From positions 1-19,802 of the forward strand of contig JBEKUI010000056.1 of NCBI GenBank assembly GCA_049515175.1: DNA of 19,802 nt, given 5' to 3'. Numbering within the stretch: the stretch's first letter is position 1; every line of letters begins with the position of its first letter. This DNA is from JACQNR01 sp049515175. GTDB lineage: Bacteria; Acidobacteriota; Terriglobia; UBA7540. The position numbers and the translations under genes were made by a program. A model generated the notes under the pieces. It did not search any database, had not been told where the DNA came from, and saw only the letters and a program-made list of their open reading frames with translations. Below, in pieces: positions 1-6,234 of the stretch.

Positions 1-12
1 ATCGCCTGTGAA

Positions 13-120
13 CAGTGACCAGTGGAGAGTGGCGAGCAGAAAAGCAGGGGAGAGGGGAAAAGCAGAAGCCAGAAGTTAGGAGGCACCGGAGCAGGCGACA
101 GGGAACAGGTCACAGGTGAC
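13..120. repeat. Degenerate short-word repeat region
   Basis: This gene-free stretch lies downstream of the minus-strand iron-sulfur gene. It is built from recurring purine-rich words: CAGTGACCAGTGGAGAGTGG at 13-32, AGCAGAAGCCAGAAGTTAGG at 61-80, and ACAGG/GTGAC words at 97-120. The words resemble each other without being exact copies. Similar word arrays occur elsewhere in this window. No convincing reading frame or terminator is visible here. Confidence 0.5.
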
Positions 121-130
121 GGCGATAGCT

Positions 131-328
131 CTAGGCGAGCAGGCGGACGTCGAGGGGGATGCCCTTCTTTTCGTCGCGGACGAGCGTCATCGCCTGAGTG
201 GGGCATTTCTCGACGCAGACTCCGCACCCCATGCAGAGCTCCCAACTTCTCTCCACGGTCGAGTCATCCATCGAAAGGGCGTCGAAGGGGCAAGGGTCCA
301 CGCAAGCGCCGCAGAGATTACAGAGCTC
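131..328 (-). pseudogene. Detached C-terminal double [4Fe-4S] ferredoxin domain
   Basis: Read on the minus strand, this frame carries two [4Fe-4S] ferredoxin motifs: CNLCGACVDPCP, then CMGCGVCVEKCP about 18 residues after the end of the first. It ends CPTQAMTLVRDEKKG...PLDVRLLA and a TAG stop at 131-133. It is the natural continuation of the iron-sulfur protein encoded just upstream (318-1013), but lies one frame away. Going upstream in its own frame, a TGA comes before any ATG, GTG or TTG, so it cannot start by itself ahead of the cysteines. From memory of family members, about 12 residues are missing between the GIEAM...YG segment and the LDRELC segment. Only four bases remain there, which fits a deletion of about 32 bases. 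A sequencing or assembly error is an alternative. Confidence 0.8.
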
Positions 329-1013
329 GCGATCGAGCGCTGCCGTAGCGGGTCATGGCCTCGATGCCTCCGCAGCAGCACTTACAGCAGTTGCAGATGG
401 CGTAGAAGCGGTTTCGCATGGCGTCCTTGAACCAGGCCGAGTGCAGGTGCCCGCGCTCGTGTTCGACGCGCAGAAGGTCCAGGGCTTCGGCCTGGGTCAG
501 GTGGCGACTGCTGTGCGGGTTGTGTTCCAGGATGAAGTCCACCCCGGGCTGGCCCACCACCATGCACACCTGGGTGGGCTGACAATGTGTGGCACGTGCG
601 TGCCGGCAGGGGCACTCGTAAGCCGCGATGTCCGGCGGCCCCTGGAGCACCAGGTCGCGCGCCGTGGGGTAAGGGATGATTTGTTCGAGGTCACGCAGGG
701 GGATGTCCTTCTGGTTGGCGATGATCGCTTCCGCCTCTTCGTGCCGCAGGACCTTGCCGTGATAGTGGTCGGAGAGCCACTTCCCGCCACCCGGTTTGAG
801 GCGAGGGAAAACACGGTGGATGAGCGTGTGGACGTATTGATTGGTCCAGCGGCCGTACACGTAGGCGTGCAGGCCGTTGAGCCCGATGCCGCCCTCGCGC
901 ATGCTTCTCCAGGTGGAAGCGCGCAGAAGACGCCAGCGTTCGCCGAAAAGCCAAAGACCGGCGAGCAACAGCAGCACTGCCCCGATAGCAAGCAGAATGA
1001 TGGTGGCAAGCAT
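318..1013 (-). CDS. Membrane-anchored iron-sulfur (ferredoxin-type) protein, frameshifted before its ferredoxin domain
   Basis: The chosen start is the ATG at 1011-1013, preceded by a good Shine-Dalgarno sequence (GGAGGTG, 7 bases upstream). The longer open frame has no comparable signal. Residues about 3-20 form one membrane helix (LATIILLAIGAVLLLLAGLW). A soluble part follows, with the conserved stretch DIPLRDLEQIIPYPTARDLV, a cysteine/histidine cluster ECPCRHARATHCQPTQVC, and a second cluster CNCCKCCCGGIEAM. Such proteins normally continue into two [4Fe-4S] ferredoxin motifs; here the frame ends early at a TAA (318-320) and those motifs lie in another frame downstream (131-328). The product is probably an electron-transfer protein or an oxidoreductase partner, but no specific reaction can be named. 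As written it would lack both canonical clusters, so it is either a decaying gene or a sequence error. The family recognition rests on memory. Confidence 0.75.
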   Translation of the reverse strand: MLATIILLAIGAVLLLLAGLWLFGERWRLLRASTWRSMREGGIGLNGLHAYVYGRWTNQYVHTLIHRVFPRLKPGGGKWLSDHYHGKVLRHEEAEAIIANQKDIPLRDLEQIIPYPTARDLVLQGPPDIAAYECPCRHARATHCQPTQVCMVVGQPGVDFILEHNPHSSRHLTQAEALDLLRVEHERGHLHSAWFKDAMRNRFYAICNCCKCCCGGIEAMTRYGSARSRAL

Positions 1014-1059
1014 CGCGCACCTCCGACCGAGGCGAGACTGCGGGATTGCGTCAGAGAAT

Positions 1060-1088
1060 TGTATACACCGCGAAGAGAGGCAAAGCAA
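1060..1088 (-). promoter_or_regulatory. Sigma70-like promoter for the iron-sulfur gene
   Basis: Read on the minus strand, TTGCTT (1083-1088) and TATACA (1060-1065) are separated by exactly 17 bases. Transcription would start near 1053, about 40 bases before the ATG at 1013. The match to the -10 consensus is strong and the -35 is moderate. Confidence 0.55.
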
Positions 1089-1250
1089 GGCCGGGAAAGC
1101 AGCGGGCAAAAGGCAACGATTGATTTCGGTACTCTACCGGAAAGTGACGTGACCGGGGTTTCCTGTCCCAGGGGGAATGAGAGAGAATCCACCTGAGGAG
1201 GAAAACCGCGGGCGCCCCGACTTTTTTGGCGGGGCAGGCGAGATCAGGGC

Positions 1251-1355
1251 GAAATTGAAATTGGAAACTGGGAATCGACAATCCCCAGTCCCCAACCCCT
1301 ACCCACCTTCCGTTCCCTTGCTCCTAACCCCGAGTTTCCGATCCCCAGCTCCCAG
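1251..1355. repeat. Degenerate word repeats upstream of the secretion operon
   Basis: This stretch lies in the roughly 440-base gap between the divergent genes. It contains GAAATTGAAATTGGAAACTG at 1251-1270, followed by C-rich counterparts such as ATCCCCAGTCCCCAACCCCT and, at 1333-1349, AGTTTCCGATCCCCAGC. The last partly complements the first half, giving an inverted arrangement. The rest of the gap holds two promoters and a small GC stem (CCCCG at 1215-1219 with CGGGG at 1230-1234, T-rich loop). I see no gene in it. Confidence 0.45.
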
Positions 1356-1365
1356 AACCTGCCTC

Positions 1366-1394
1366 CTGACACTTGCCGTTAATCGTGATATAAC
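1366..1394 (+). promoter_or_regulatory. Sigma70-like promoter for the secretion operon
   Basis: CTGACA (1366-1371) and TATAAC (1389-1394) are spaced by exactly 17 bases, with TGA directly before the -10. Transcription should start near 1401. This leaves a leader of about 57 bases before the ATG at 1458. The leader can form a 6-bp stem (AGAGGG 1415-1420 with CCCTCT 1442-1447) just before the ribosome-binding site. It is the only good promoter seen ahead of the gene run that ends at 12620. Confidence 0.6.
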
Positions 1395-1457
1395 TTCCTC
1401 TGTAGCATTTGGCGAGAGGGGCAACTCCGCCATGCGAGCCGCCCTCTGAGAGAGAAG

Positions 1458-3272
1458 ATGGATTCTTCCGGGCGTTGGGGATTTCGGGCGAGCGCCGCAC
1501 TGGGCATCTTGTGCGTGGCGCTGCTGGCCGCGAATTTCCTGCTGCCCTATCTGTCCAGCCCTGCGCCCACCTCGGAACCCGCGAGCGCCTCCAGGACGAT
1601 TCAGAGCGATGTCGCGTCAAGCGTCACGCCCACACAGGCTGACGTCGGGACCACGTCCAGCAAGCGTCCTGTCGAAGCGCGACCGCAGAGGGTTGCCCTT
1701 GCAAGCTCGATCGTCGCCGACCATAGACCGCCACTGCACAAGGCGACAGGCGAAATCCTAGAATCGCAGCTCGAAACCAGGGAAGCGCCAAAGACCAAGA
1801 CCGCTGACTCCGCTCTCGCGGACCCAATCCAAAATCCAAAATCGGAAGTCGCGAATCTTATCAAACCGCTGGGCGTGATTGAGAAGGCCGACGGGCGCGT
1901 GCAGGCGGTGATCGAGAACGGCGAGTGGGTCGAACTTGTTGAGGAAGGGCAGGTGCTGGCCGACAATCGGCGTGTGGTGCGCATCTCGGCCGATGGGGTC
2001 GAACTGGCGCCGCCGGATGCCGGGCCACGGGTCGAACTTGCCCACGCTGCGCCGCCTCCGGAACCGAGCGCGGGAAAGGCCCCTGCTCGCGAGCCTTCGC
2101 GGGCGGCTGTTCCCGCAGTCGATGTTGTCGCGGCCTTCAGGCCGACTCGCCGGGACGTCCGCGCCGTTGCGGCTGCTGGCGGAGAGCAATCTTTGGCCGT
2201 AGCGACGCTCGACGTGCGTCGGGGCGACGACGAGGGTAACAGACTGCCGCTTCCGCAAAGCGCCGAGGGCCCCGCGCAGAGGCCGGCCACTGAGCCTAGG
2301 GAGACTGTGCGCCCGGCTCCACCTGCCGAGGCGCCGGTCGCACGGATCGAGGCGGCCCAGAATCCAGAATTTGGAATTCAAAATTCCCTCCAGCCAATCG
2401 GCCTTGTGGAATGGGCTGATGGTCGGGCCGAGGCGGTGGTAGCGGATGGTGACTTTATCGAGTTTGCGGATAATGAGAGAGTTTTGGCGGAGGCGCGGCG
2501 GATTCCGGTGACGCTTCCCGCAGCCGAAGCCCCTGACGACGGTTCGGCGCTCCAAGCCCGCGACGCGCCGATGCTAAGGCAGGAAGAAGAGATGGCAGCA
2601 CTGGCTTTGTCGGAAGAGGTGGAACGGCCGCCACCCGAAGTTGAGCAGGCGGTGCTCGGGCAGCCTGATGCCCGGGCCCGCGGCGAGCCCGAGGAAGTGG
2701 CGGCAGCCAACTCCCGTCCGCCGCCTTTCCACTCGCTGGGCGACGGCCTCTGGGAAGCGGATTTGCCTGGCCTTGAGGAACCGACTAACGCCACCACGGG
2801 GAATTTTGAAGCCACTGTGCGCGCTTCCTTCGAAATCAATCGCGGGACGCCGCAGGCTTTAAGGCGAAGTGTGCCCGAAGAGCAGGTCGCAGGGCGGAGT
2901 GTGCTCGATGAATTATCCAAATTAGCGCCCTCCTGGATTGAACCACCGCTCCAGACTCAGGTTGTGGGAACAAGAATTGTCAGGCCGCTGGGAATCGTGG
3001 AATGGCCGGACGGCCGGGTCCAGGCTGTTATCGCGGACGGCGAGTGGGTCCAGTTGGTCGAGGAAGGCCAGAGGCTTTCCGACGGGTCCATAGTGGGTCG
3101 GGTCACCCGGCAGGCGGTTGTTTTGGAGCGGGCGGCCGCGGGCGCGGACGGAAGTTCGGCCAGGGGAGGCGGCACGGCAGCGGGAACCCAGCATCTAACT
3201 GACCAACATTCGCCGTCTGGGTTGCATTTGTCTCGCGCGATGCAGGATAATCGAACGCAGTCGCGCGAATAG
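1458..3272 (+). CDS. Membrane-anchored periplasmic protein with three GspC/PilP-like modules
   Basis: First gene of the secretion operon; the ATG follows GAGAGAAG. The 604-residue product has one N-terminal membrane helix (about residues 12-32), then a long low-complexity Pro/Ala/Glu-rich periplasmic part holding three copies of a 45-50 residue module at about residues 134-184, 311-358 and 508-555. Module signatures are PLGVIEKADGRVQAVIENGE, PIGLVEWADGRAEAVVADGD and PLGIVEWPDGRVQAVIADGE. The first and third continue WV.LVEEGQ.L. The pattern (L-G-x-x-E, Gly, A-V-I, then E-G and V-x-L/I strands) resembles the homology-region domain of GspC/PilP, including the PilP-like protein of this same operon. 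By analogy it could bind the N-terminal domains of the secretin encoded next, 14 bases downstream. The linkers before modules 1 and 2 are partly encoded by short-word repeats. I do not recognise a named family; the GspC/PilP link is inference. Confidence 0.75.
   Translation: MDSSGRWGFRASAALGILCVALLAANFLLPYLSSPAPTSEPASASRTIQSDVASSVTPTQADVGTTSSKRPVEARPQRVALASSIVADHRPPLHKATGEILESQLETREAPKTKTADSALADPIQNPKSEVANLIKPLGVIEKADGRVQAVIENGEWVELVEEGQVLADNRRVVRISADGVELAPPDAGPRVELAHAAPPPEPSAGKAPAREPSRAAVPAVDVVAAFRPTRRDVRAVAAAGGEQSLAVATLDVRRGDDEGNRLPLPQSAEGPAQRPATEPRETVRPAPPAEAPVARIEAAQNPEFGIQNSLQPIGLVEWADGRAEAVVADGDFIEFADNERVLAEARRIPVTLPAAEAPDDGSALQARDAPMLRQEEEMAALALSEEVERPPPEVEQAVLGQPDARARGEPEEVAAANSRPPPFHSLGDGLWEADLPGLEEPTNATTGNFEATVRASFEINRGTPQALRRSVPEEQVAGRSVLDELSKLAPSWIEPPLQTQVVGTRIVRPLGIVEWPDGRVQAVIADGEWVQLVEEGQRLSDGSIVGRVTRQAVVLERAAAGADGSSARGGGTAAGTQHLTDQHSPSGLHLSRAMQDNRTQSRE
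1825..1845 (+). repeat. AATCCAAA tandem word inside a coding linker
   Basis: Two adjacent AATCCAAA units followed by AATCGG lie in frame just before the first GspC/PilP-like module. They encode the linker peptide PIQNPKSEV. Comparable words recur before the second module (2361-2387). Confidence 0.55.
1857..2010 (+). repeat. Coding module repeat, copy 1 of 3
   Basis: Encodes residues about 134-184 of the operon's first protein, with signature KPLGVIEKADGRVQAVIENG then EWVELVEEGQVLADN. Copy 3 (2979-3125) is its closest relative, sharing PLG(V/I)(I/V)E..DGRVQAVI..GEWV.LVEEGQ. The DNA has diverged between copies, so the duplication is old. Confidence 0.75.
2361..2387 (+). repeat. AATCC/GAATT word with perfect small palindrome inside a coding linker
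   Basis: The stretch starts AATCCAGAATTTGG and ends in the inverted repeat GGAATT-CAA-AATTCC (2373-2387). It is translated as QNPEFGIQN, directly before the second GspC/PilP-like module. It resembles the word at 1825-1845. Confidence 0.55.
2388..2531 (+). repeat. Coding module repeat, copy 2 of 3
   Basis: Encodes residues about 311-358 of the operon's first protein, with signature LQPIGLVEWADGRAEAVVAD then GDFIEFADNERVLAEARR. It is the most diverged copy: the WV.LVEEGQ part has become FIEFADNER. Confidence 0.65.
2979..3125 (+). repeat. Coding module repeat, copy 3 of 3
   Basis: Encodes residues about 508-555 near the C-terminus of the operon's first protein, with signature VRPLGIVEWPDGRVQAVIAD then GEWVQLVEEGQRLSDG. 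It keeps all the positions conserved in copy 1. Confidence 0.75.
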
Positions 3273-3286
3273 CAGGGAGACAGGAA

Positions 3287-5128
3287 ATGCAAGGAAAGGG
3301 AATTCTGTCGGGTTTGGGCGGGTTACTGCTCGTCGGCATGTCGTGCGGGGGGGGCAGCACGGCCTTCAAGGAAGCTCGGAGGGCCGAGGCGCGGAAGGAC
3401 TGGGATACGGCCTTGGTCAAGTATGAGAAAGCCCTGCAGTCGGAACCTGAAAACGCCAGTTACCTCCTCCACGAAACGAATGTCCGAACGCACGCGGCGG
3501 ACTTCCACTTGCGCCAGGGTCGGAAGTTGCTGGCAAGTGGGCGACTGGACGAGGCCGCCGGGGAGTTCCAGAAAGCCGCCAGCATTGACCCCACCAACCA
3601 AGCCGCCAGCCAGGAATTAGCTCGAGTCTTGGCTCAGCAAGCGGCCTCCAAAAAGGTTCGGGAGGAGAGTCTCCAGGAAGCCCTCAAGGCCCGCGAACAA
3701 ACGACTTCGGTCACCGGCGGCGTGGTCAAGCTGAAGCCCCTGCCCCCCGAGCCGCTGGCGCACTTCCGCATATCCGCTGACAGCCGGAAGGTCTATGAGA
3801 CTCTGGGGAAACTCGCGGACCTAAACGTTGCCTTTACGTCTGATTTCCAACCCAAGCCTGTGTCCGTGGACCTAACCAGCGTGAAGATCGAGGACGCGCT
3901 ACGCATCCTGGCCTTTCAGACGAAGACCTTCTGGCGGCCGCTTACGACGAACACGATCCTGGTGATTCCTGACAATCCGACTAACCGGCGGGACTACGAT
4001 GAGGAAGTCCTGAAGACGATTTATATCAGCAATCCCCTGGCGCCTGCCGACCGGACGGCCATCACCACGGCGCTCAAGCAGGTCCTTGGCCTTCAGCGGA
4101 TTGTCGATAATCCCGATTCCAACGCCATCATTGTGCGTGACACACCGGCCAAGGTTGCTGCGGCGGAAAGAATGATTCGCGACCTCGACCGCGGCAAGGC
4201 CGAAATTCTCCTCGATGTCGCGGTTGTGGAAGCGGATCGCAGCCGTGTGCGCGACTTGGGCTTGACGATGGTTCCCACGTCCCCGCTGCAGGCGACGAAC
4301 ATCGCCGGGCTGGGTTTCAATCCCGCGTCCACGGTCACAGTCGGCGGTACGTCAATCCCTGCACTGCCGCTCAATCGCCTTACCCCGGGGTCGAAGGATT
4401 TCAGCGTCGTGTTGCCGGGTGCGGTTGCCAATGCGCTGCTCAGCGACTCGCACACTCACGTCTTGCAGAATCCCCAAGTGCGCGTTACCGACGGCTTGAC
4501 CGCCAAGCTGCGCATCGGCACGCGTATTCCCTACGCCACGGGCAGTTTCCTGCCGTCGTTTGGAGGAACCACCTCGACGACGGGCGGAGGTCTCGGATTA
4601 TTGGCCAGCACACAATTCCAGTATCAGGACGTGGGCGTGAATCTGGACATTACCCCCCGCCTGATGGCCAGCGGGGAAGTGGCGCTGCACGCGACGATTG
4701 AAATCTCTTCTCTGGGAGCCAATATCACGATTGGAGGTTTCAGCCAGCCGACCTTCGGCCAGCGCAAGATCGAGCACGATATCCGCCTCAAAGAAGGGGA
4801 AGTGAACCTGCTGGGCGGGCTCATCCAGACGAGCGAGACGGTCTCGGTCTCAGGCCTGCCAGGGCTCAGTCAGATTCCTTTCCTTCGCTATCTCTTTTCG
4901 ACCGAACACCGCGACCAGACGGACACGGAAGTGCTCGTCATGCTCACGCCGCGCGTCATCCGTCTGCCGGAACTGGGGATGGGCAGCGGGGAGGTGGCAG
5001 TGACCGGAGGCGGTGCCCCAGGCAGCGCTCCCCCACCGGCCTTCCCGGGCATCACGCCTCAGCCGGTTCCGGAAGTGCCACAGCAGCCGGAGGGGCCGGC
5101 GGAGGCCCCGGGTCAGCCGCAACCATGA
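3287..5128 (+). CDS. gspD: Secretin (GspD/PilQ family) with N-terminal TPR repeats
   Basis: Forms the outer-membrane channel of a type II secretion or type IV pilus-like machine. The ATG at 3287 follows GGGAGACAGG. The 613-residue product begins with a hydrophobic export signal ending LLLVGMSCGGG. The cysteine suggests a lipoprotein, but the lipobox is imperfect (Gly at -3). Residues about 25-58 and 68-105 are TPR-like helices (SGRLDEAAGEFQKAASIDP). Residues about 158-228 resemble an STN/N0 domain, about 243-300 a secretin N domain (NAIIVRDTP), and about 385-560 the secretin core. The core has the typical endings VNLDITPRL, LKEGEVNLLGGLI and GLPGLSQIPFLRYLF, then TEVLVMLTPRVIRLPE. The last 50 residues are a Pro/Gly-rich tail. 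Fused TPRs may replace a separate pilotin, which is inference. Its stop overlaps the next gene's ATG. Confidence 0.93.
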   Translation: MQGKGILSGLGGLLLVGMSCGGGSTAFKEARRAEARKDWDTALVKYEKALQSEPENASYLLHETNVRTHAADFHLRQGRKLLASGRLDEAAGEFQKAASIDPTNQAASQELARVLAQQAASKKVREESLQEALKAREQTTSVTGGVVKLKPLPPEPLAHFRISADSRKVYETLGKLADLNVAFTSDFQPKPVSVDLTSVKIEDALRILAFQTKTFWRPLTTNTILVIPDNPTNRRDYDEEVLKTIYISNPLAPADRTAITTALKQVLGLQRIVDNPDSNAIIVRDTPAKVAAAERMIRDLDRGKAEILLDVAVVEADRSRVRDLGLTMVPTSPLQATNIAGLGFNPASTVTVGGTSIPALPLNRLTPGSKDFSVVLPGAVANALLSDSHTHVLQNPQVRVTDGLTAKLRIGTRIPYATGSFLPSFGGTTSTTGGGLGLLASTQFQYQDVGVNLDITPRLMASGEVALHATIEISSLGANITIGGFSQPTFGQRKIEHDIRLKEGEVNLLGGLIQTSETVSVSGLPGLSQIPFLRYLFSTEHRDQTDTEVLVMLTPRVIRLPELGMGSGEVAVTGGGAPGSAPPPAFPGITPQPVPEVPQQPEGPAEAPGQPQP

Positions 5129-5613
5129 GCTTCCGAAGAGTATCGAAGTGCGCGGCAGGCGATGGGAATCGAGGATTTACCCTCATCGAACTGATCGCCG
5201 CCATCACCATCATGCTCATCTTGACGGCCGTCGCCCTCCCGCTCGCTCGCGTGCAGATCCAACGGCGAAAGGAACTCGAACTGCGGCGCGATCTGCGCGA
5301 CCTTCGCCAGGCCATTGATCGTTATAAGGATTTTGCTGATCGCGGCATGATCCCTGCTAACGCCGACACCTTTGGCTATCCCCCCGATCTCGAGATATTG
5401 GTGAAGGGTGTGCCGCTCAAGGGTGCGGCGACAGCCAAGTACAAATTCCTCCGCCGCCTTCCCCCTGATCCCATGACCGGTGAGACGAATTGGGGTCAGC
5501 GCTCCATGCAGGACGATCCCGATTCCCGGAGCTGGGGCGGCGGAAACGTTTTCGACGTGTATTCGAAGAGCTATGGGACAGCGCTCGATGGGACAAAGTA
5601 TGCGGATTGGTAG
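5125..5613 (+). CDS. gspG: Type II secretion pseudopilin, GspG-like
   Basis: A 162-residue pseudopilin whose ATG overlaps the secretin stop (ATGA), indicating translational coupling. The leader is 17 residues and ends in Gly. Mature FTLIELIAAITIMLILTAVA has phenylalanine 1 and glutamate 5, as needed for prepilin peptidase processing and assembly. The soluble part has a long helix (RRKELELRRDLRDLRQAIDRY), then LPPDPMTGETNWG, which matches the conserved LP.DPWG-type region of major pseudopilins. It ends in a GNVFDVYSKSYGTALDGTKYADW-like C-terminus. It is probably a main or co-main subunit of the periplasmic pseudopilus; a processing peptidase must be encoded elsewhere. Confidence 0.88.
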   Translation: MSFRRVSKCAAGDGNRGFTLIELIAAITIMLILTAVALPLARVQIQRRKELELRRDLRDLRQAIDRYKDFADRGMIPANADTFGYPPDLEILVKGVPLKGAATAKYKFLRRLPPDPMTGETNWGQRSMQDDPDSRSWGGGNVFDVYSKSYGTALDGTKYADW

Positions 5614-6133
5614 TCTAGTGGACAGAGGGCTTCGGTTCGCGTCCAACCGCCAAAGCCTTTGCTGTCTAGTCCCTCGCCCTTGGTCTCGGACCAAGGACGA
5701 AGGAGCAAGGACGAAGGACGAGCGGCTGAAGGCGAAGTCCGTCCAGCCCTTCGGATTCACTCTGCTTGAGTTGATGGTCGTCCTGACGCTCATTCTTACC
5801 ATCATTTCGATTGCCACGCCGATGTATGAACGCGCCATCCTGCGCGCCCGCGAAGCGGTGTTGCGCGACAATCTTTTTACCATGCGCAACTTGATCGACC
5901 AGTTCACCCTCGACAAGCAGCGTCCGCCGCAGGCGTTAGAGGAACTGGTCGAGGCGGGCTATCTGCGCGGCGGCGTGCCCGAAGACCCTATCACCCGGTC
6001 GAAGGACACTTGGCAGGTCGATTTTGAAGACGTGGTTGTCGGCGCCAATCAGGCTATGCCGGGCATCGTGGACGTGCACAGCGGTTCGGAGGAAGTCTCG
6101 ACCGACGGCACGACGCCTTACAGCAGTTGGTGA
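5600..6133 (+). CDS. Second type II secretion pseudopilin with an unusual long leader
   Basis: The mature part starts G|FTLLELMVVLTLILTIISIA with glutamate 5, then a helix and a short pseudopilin domain containing VPEDPITRSKDTWQVDF and ending YSSW. It is a GspG-like subunit and the C-terminus resembles that of the preceding pseudopilin. The start is uncertain. The ATG at 5600 overlaps the previous gene by 14 bases and gives a 52-residue leader; a GTG at 5618 gives 46. A CTG at 5726 gives an ordinary 10-residue leader and has GAAGGA 7 bases upstream. Part of the long leader (RTKDEGARTKDER) is translated from a GGACGAA word repeat, suggesting the repeat moved between the original start and the cleavage site. 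A longer frame reaches back to 5480 but would overlap the previous gene heavily. Confidence 0.8.
   Translation: MRIGSLVDRGLRFASNRQSLCCLVPRPWSRTKDEGARTKDERLKAKSVQPFGFTLLELMVVLTLILTIISIATPMYERAILRAREAVLRDNLFTMRNLIDQFTLDKQRPPQALEELVEAGYLRGGVPEDPITRSKDTWQVDFEDVVVGANQAMPGIVDVHSGSEEVSTDGTTPYSSW
5671..5725 (+). repeat. GGACGAA word array with hairpin in a pseudopilin leader
   Basis: GGACCAAGGACGAAGGAGCA, then AGGACGAAGGACGAGCGG, make a purine word array. The upstream CCTTGGTC (5678-5685) is exactly complementary to GACCAAGG (5689-5696) across a 3-base loop, and pairing extends imperfectly outward through CTCG. In the pseudopilin frame it encodes TKDEGARTKDER. The hairpin stands between the two pseudopilin domains and could modulate translation or RNA stability. 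Confidence 0.6.
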
Positions 6134-6137
6134 GGAA

Positions 6138-6223
6138 AGCAGTTGGCAGTGAAAAGAGTGAAGCGAATTCGGATGTTGGATAGTTGGCACGCGGGTCTGG
6201 TTGAGGTTGTCAACTGTCCACTG
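6138..6223. repeat. CAGTTGGCAGTG word repeats in an operon gap
   Basis: The roughly 100-base gap between the second pseudopilin and gspF holds CAGTTGGCAGTGAA (6140-6153) and an inverted, imperfect copy TCAACTGTCCACTG (6210-6223), alike at 10 of 14 positions. AGCAGTTGG at 6138-6146 also repeats the last codons of the preceding gene (6122-6130), as if the array had grown from the gene's end. No start signal or gene is visible inside. Confidence 0.5.
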
Positions 6224-6234
6224 TAAGCTGACTT

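Noticed and set aside
1..130. CRISPR array or transposon end in the word-repeat regions
   Set aside because: Units are degenerate, with no constant repeat-spacer length, no terminal inverted repeats and no transposase nearby.
198..1196. Long plus-strand open frame of 332 codons opposite the iron-sulfur gene
   Set aside because: It is the antisense of the conserved cysteine-rich protein; its peptide has no recognisable domain and the minus strand has the ribosome-binding site, promoter and motifs.
1210..1240. CCCCG/CGGGG stem with six Ts as a terminator
   Set aside because: The T-run is in the loop, not after the stem, so it does not fit an intrinsic terminator.
1758..2555. Minus-strand frame of 265 codons within the first operon gene
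   Set aside because: Arg/Pro-rich antisense shadow of a GC-rich gene; the plus frame carries the repeated modules.
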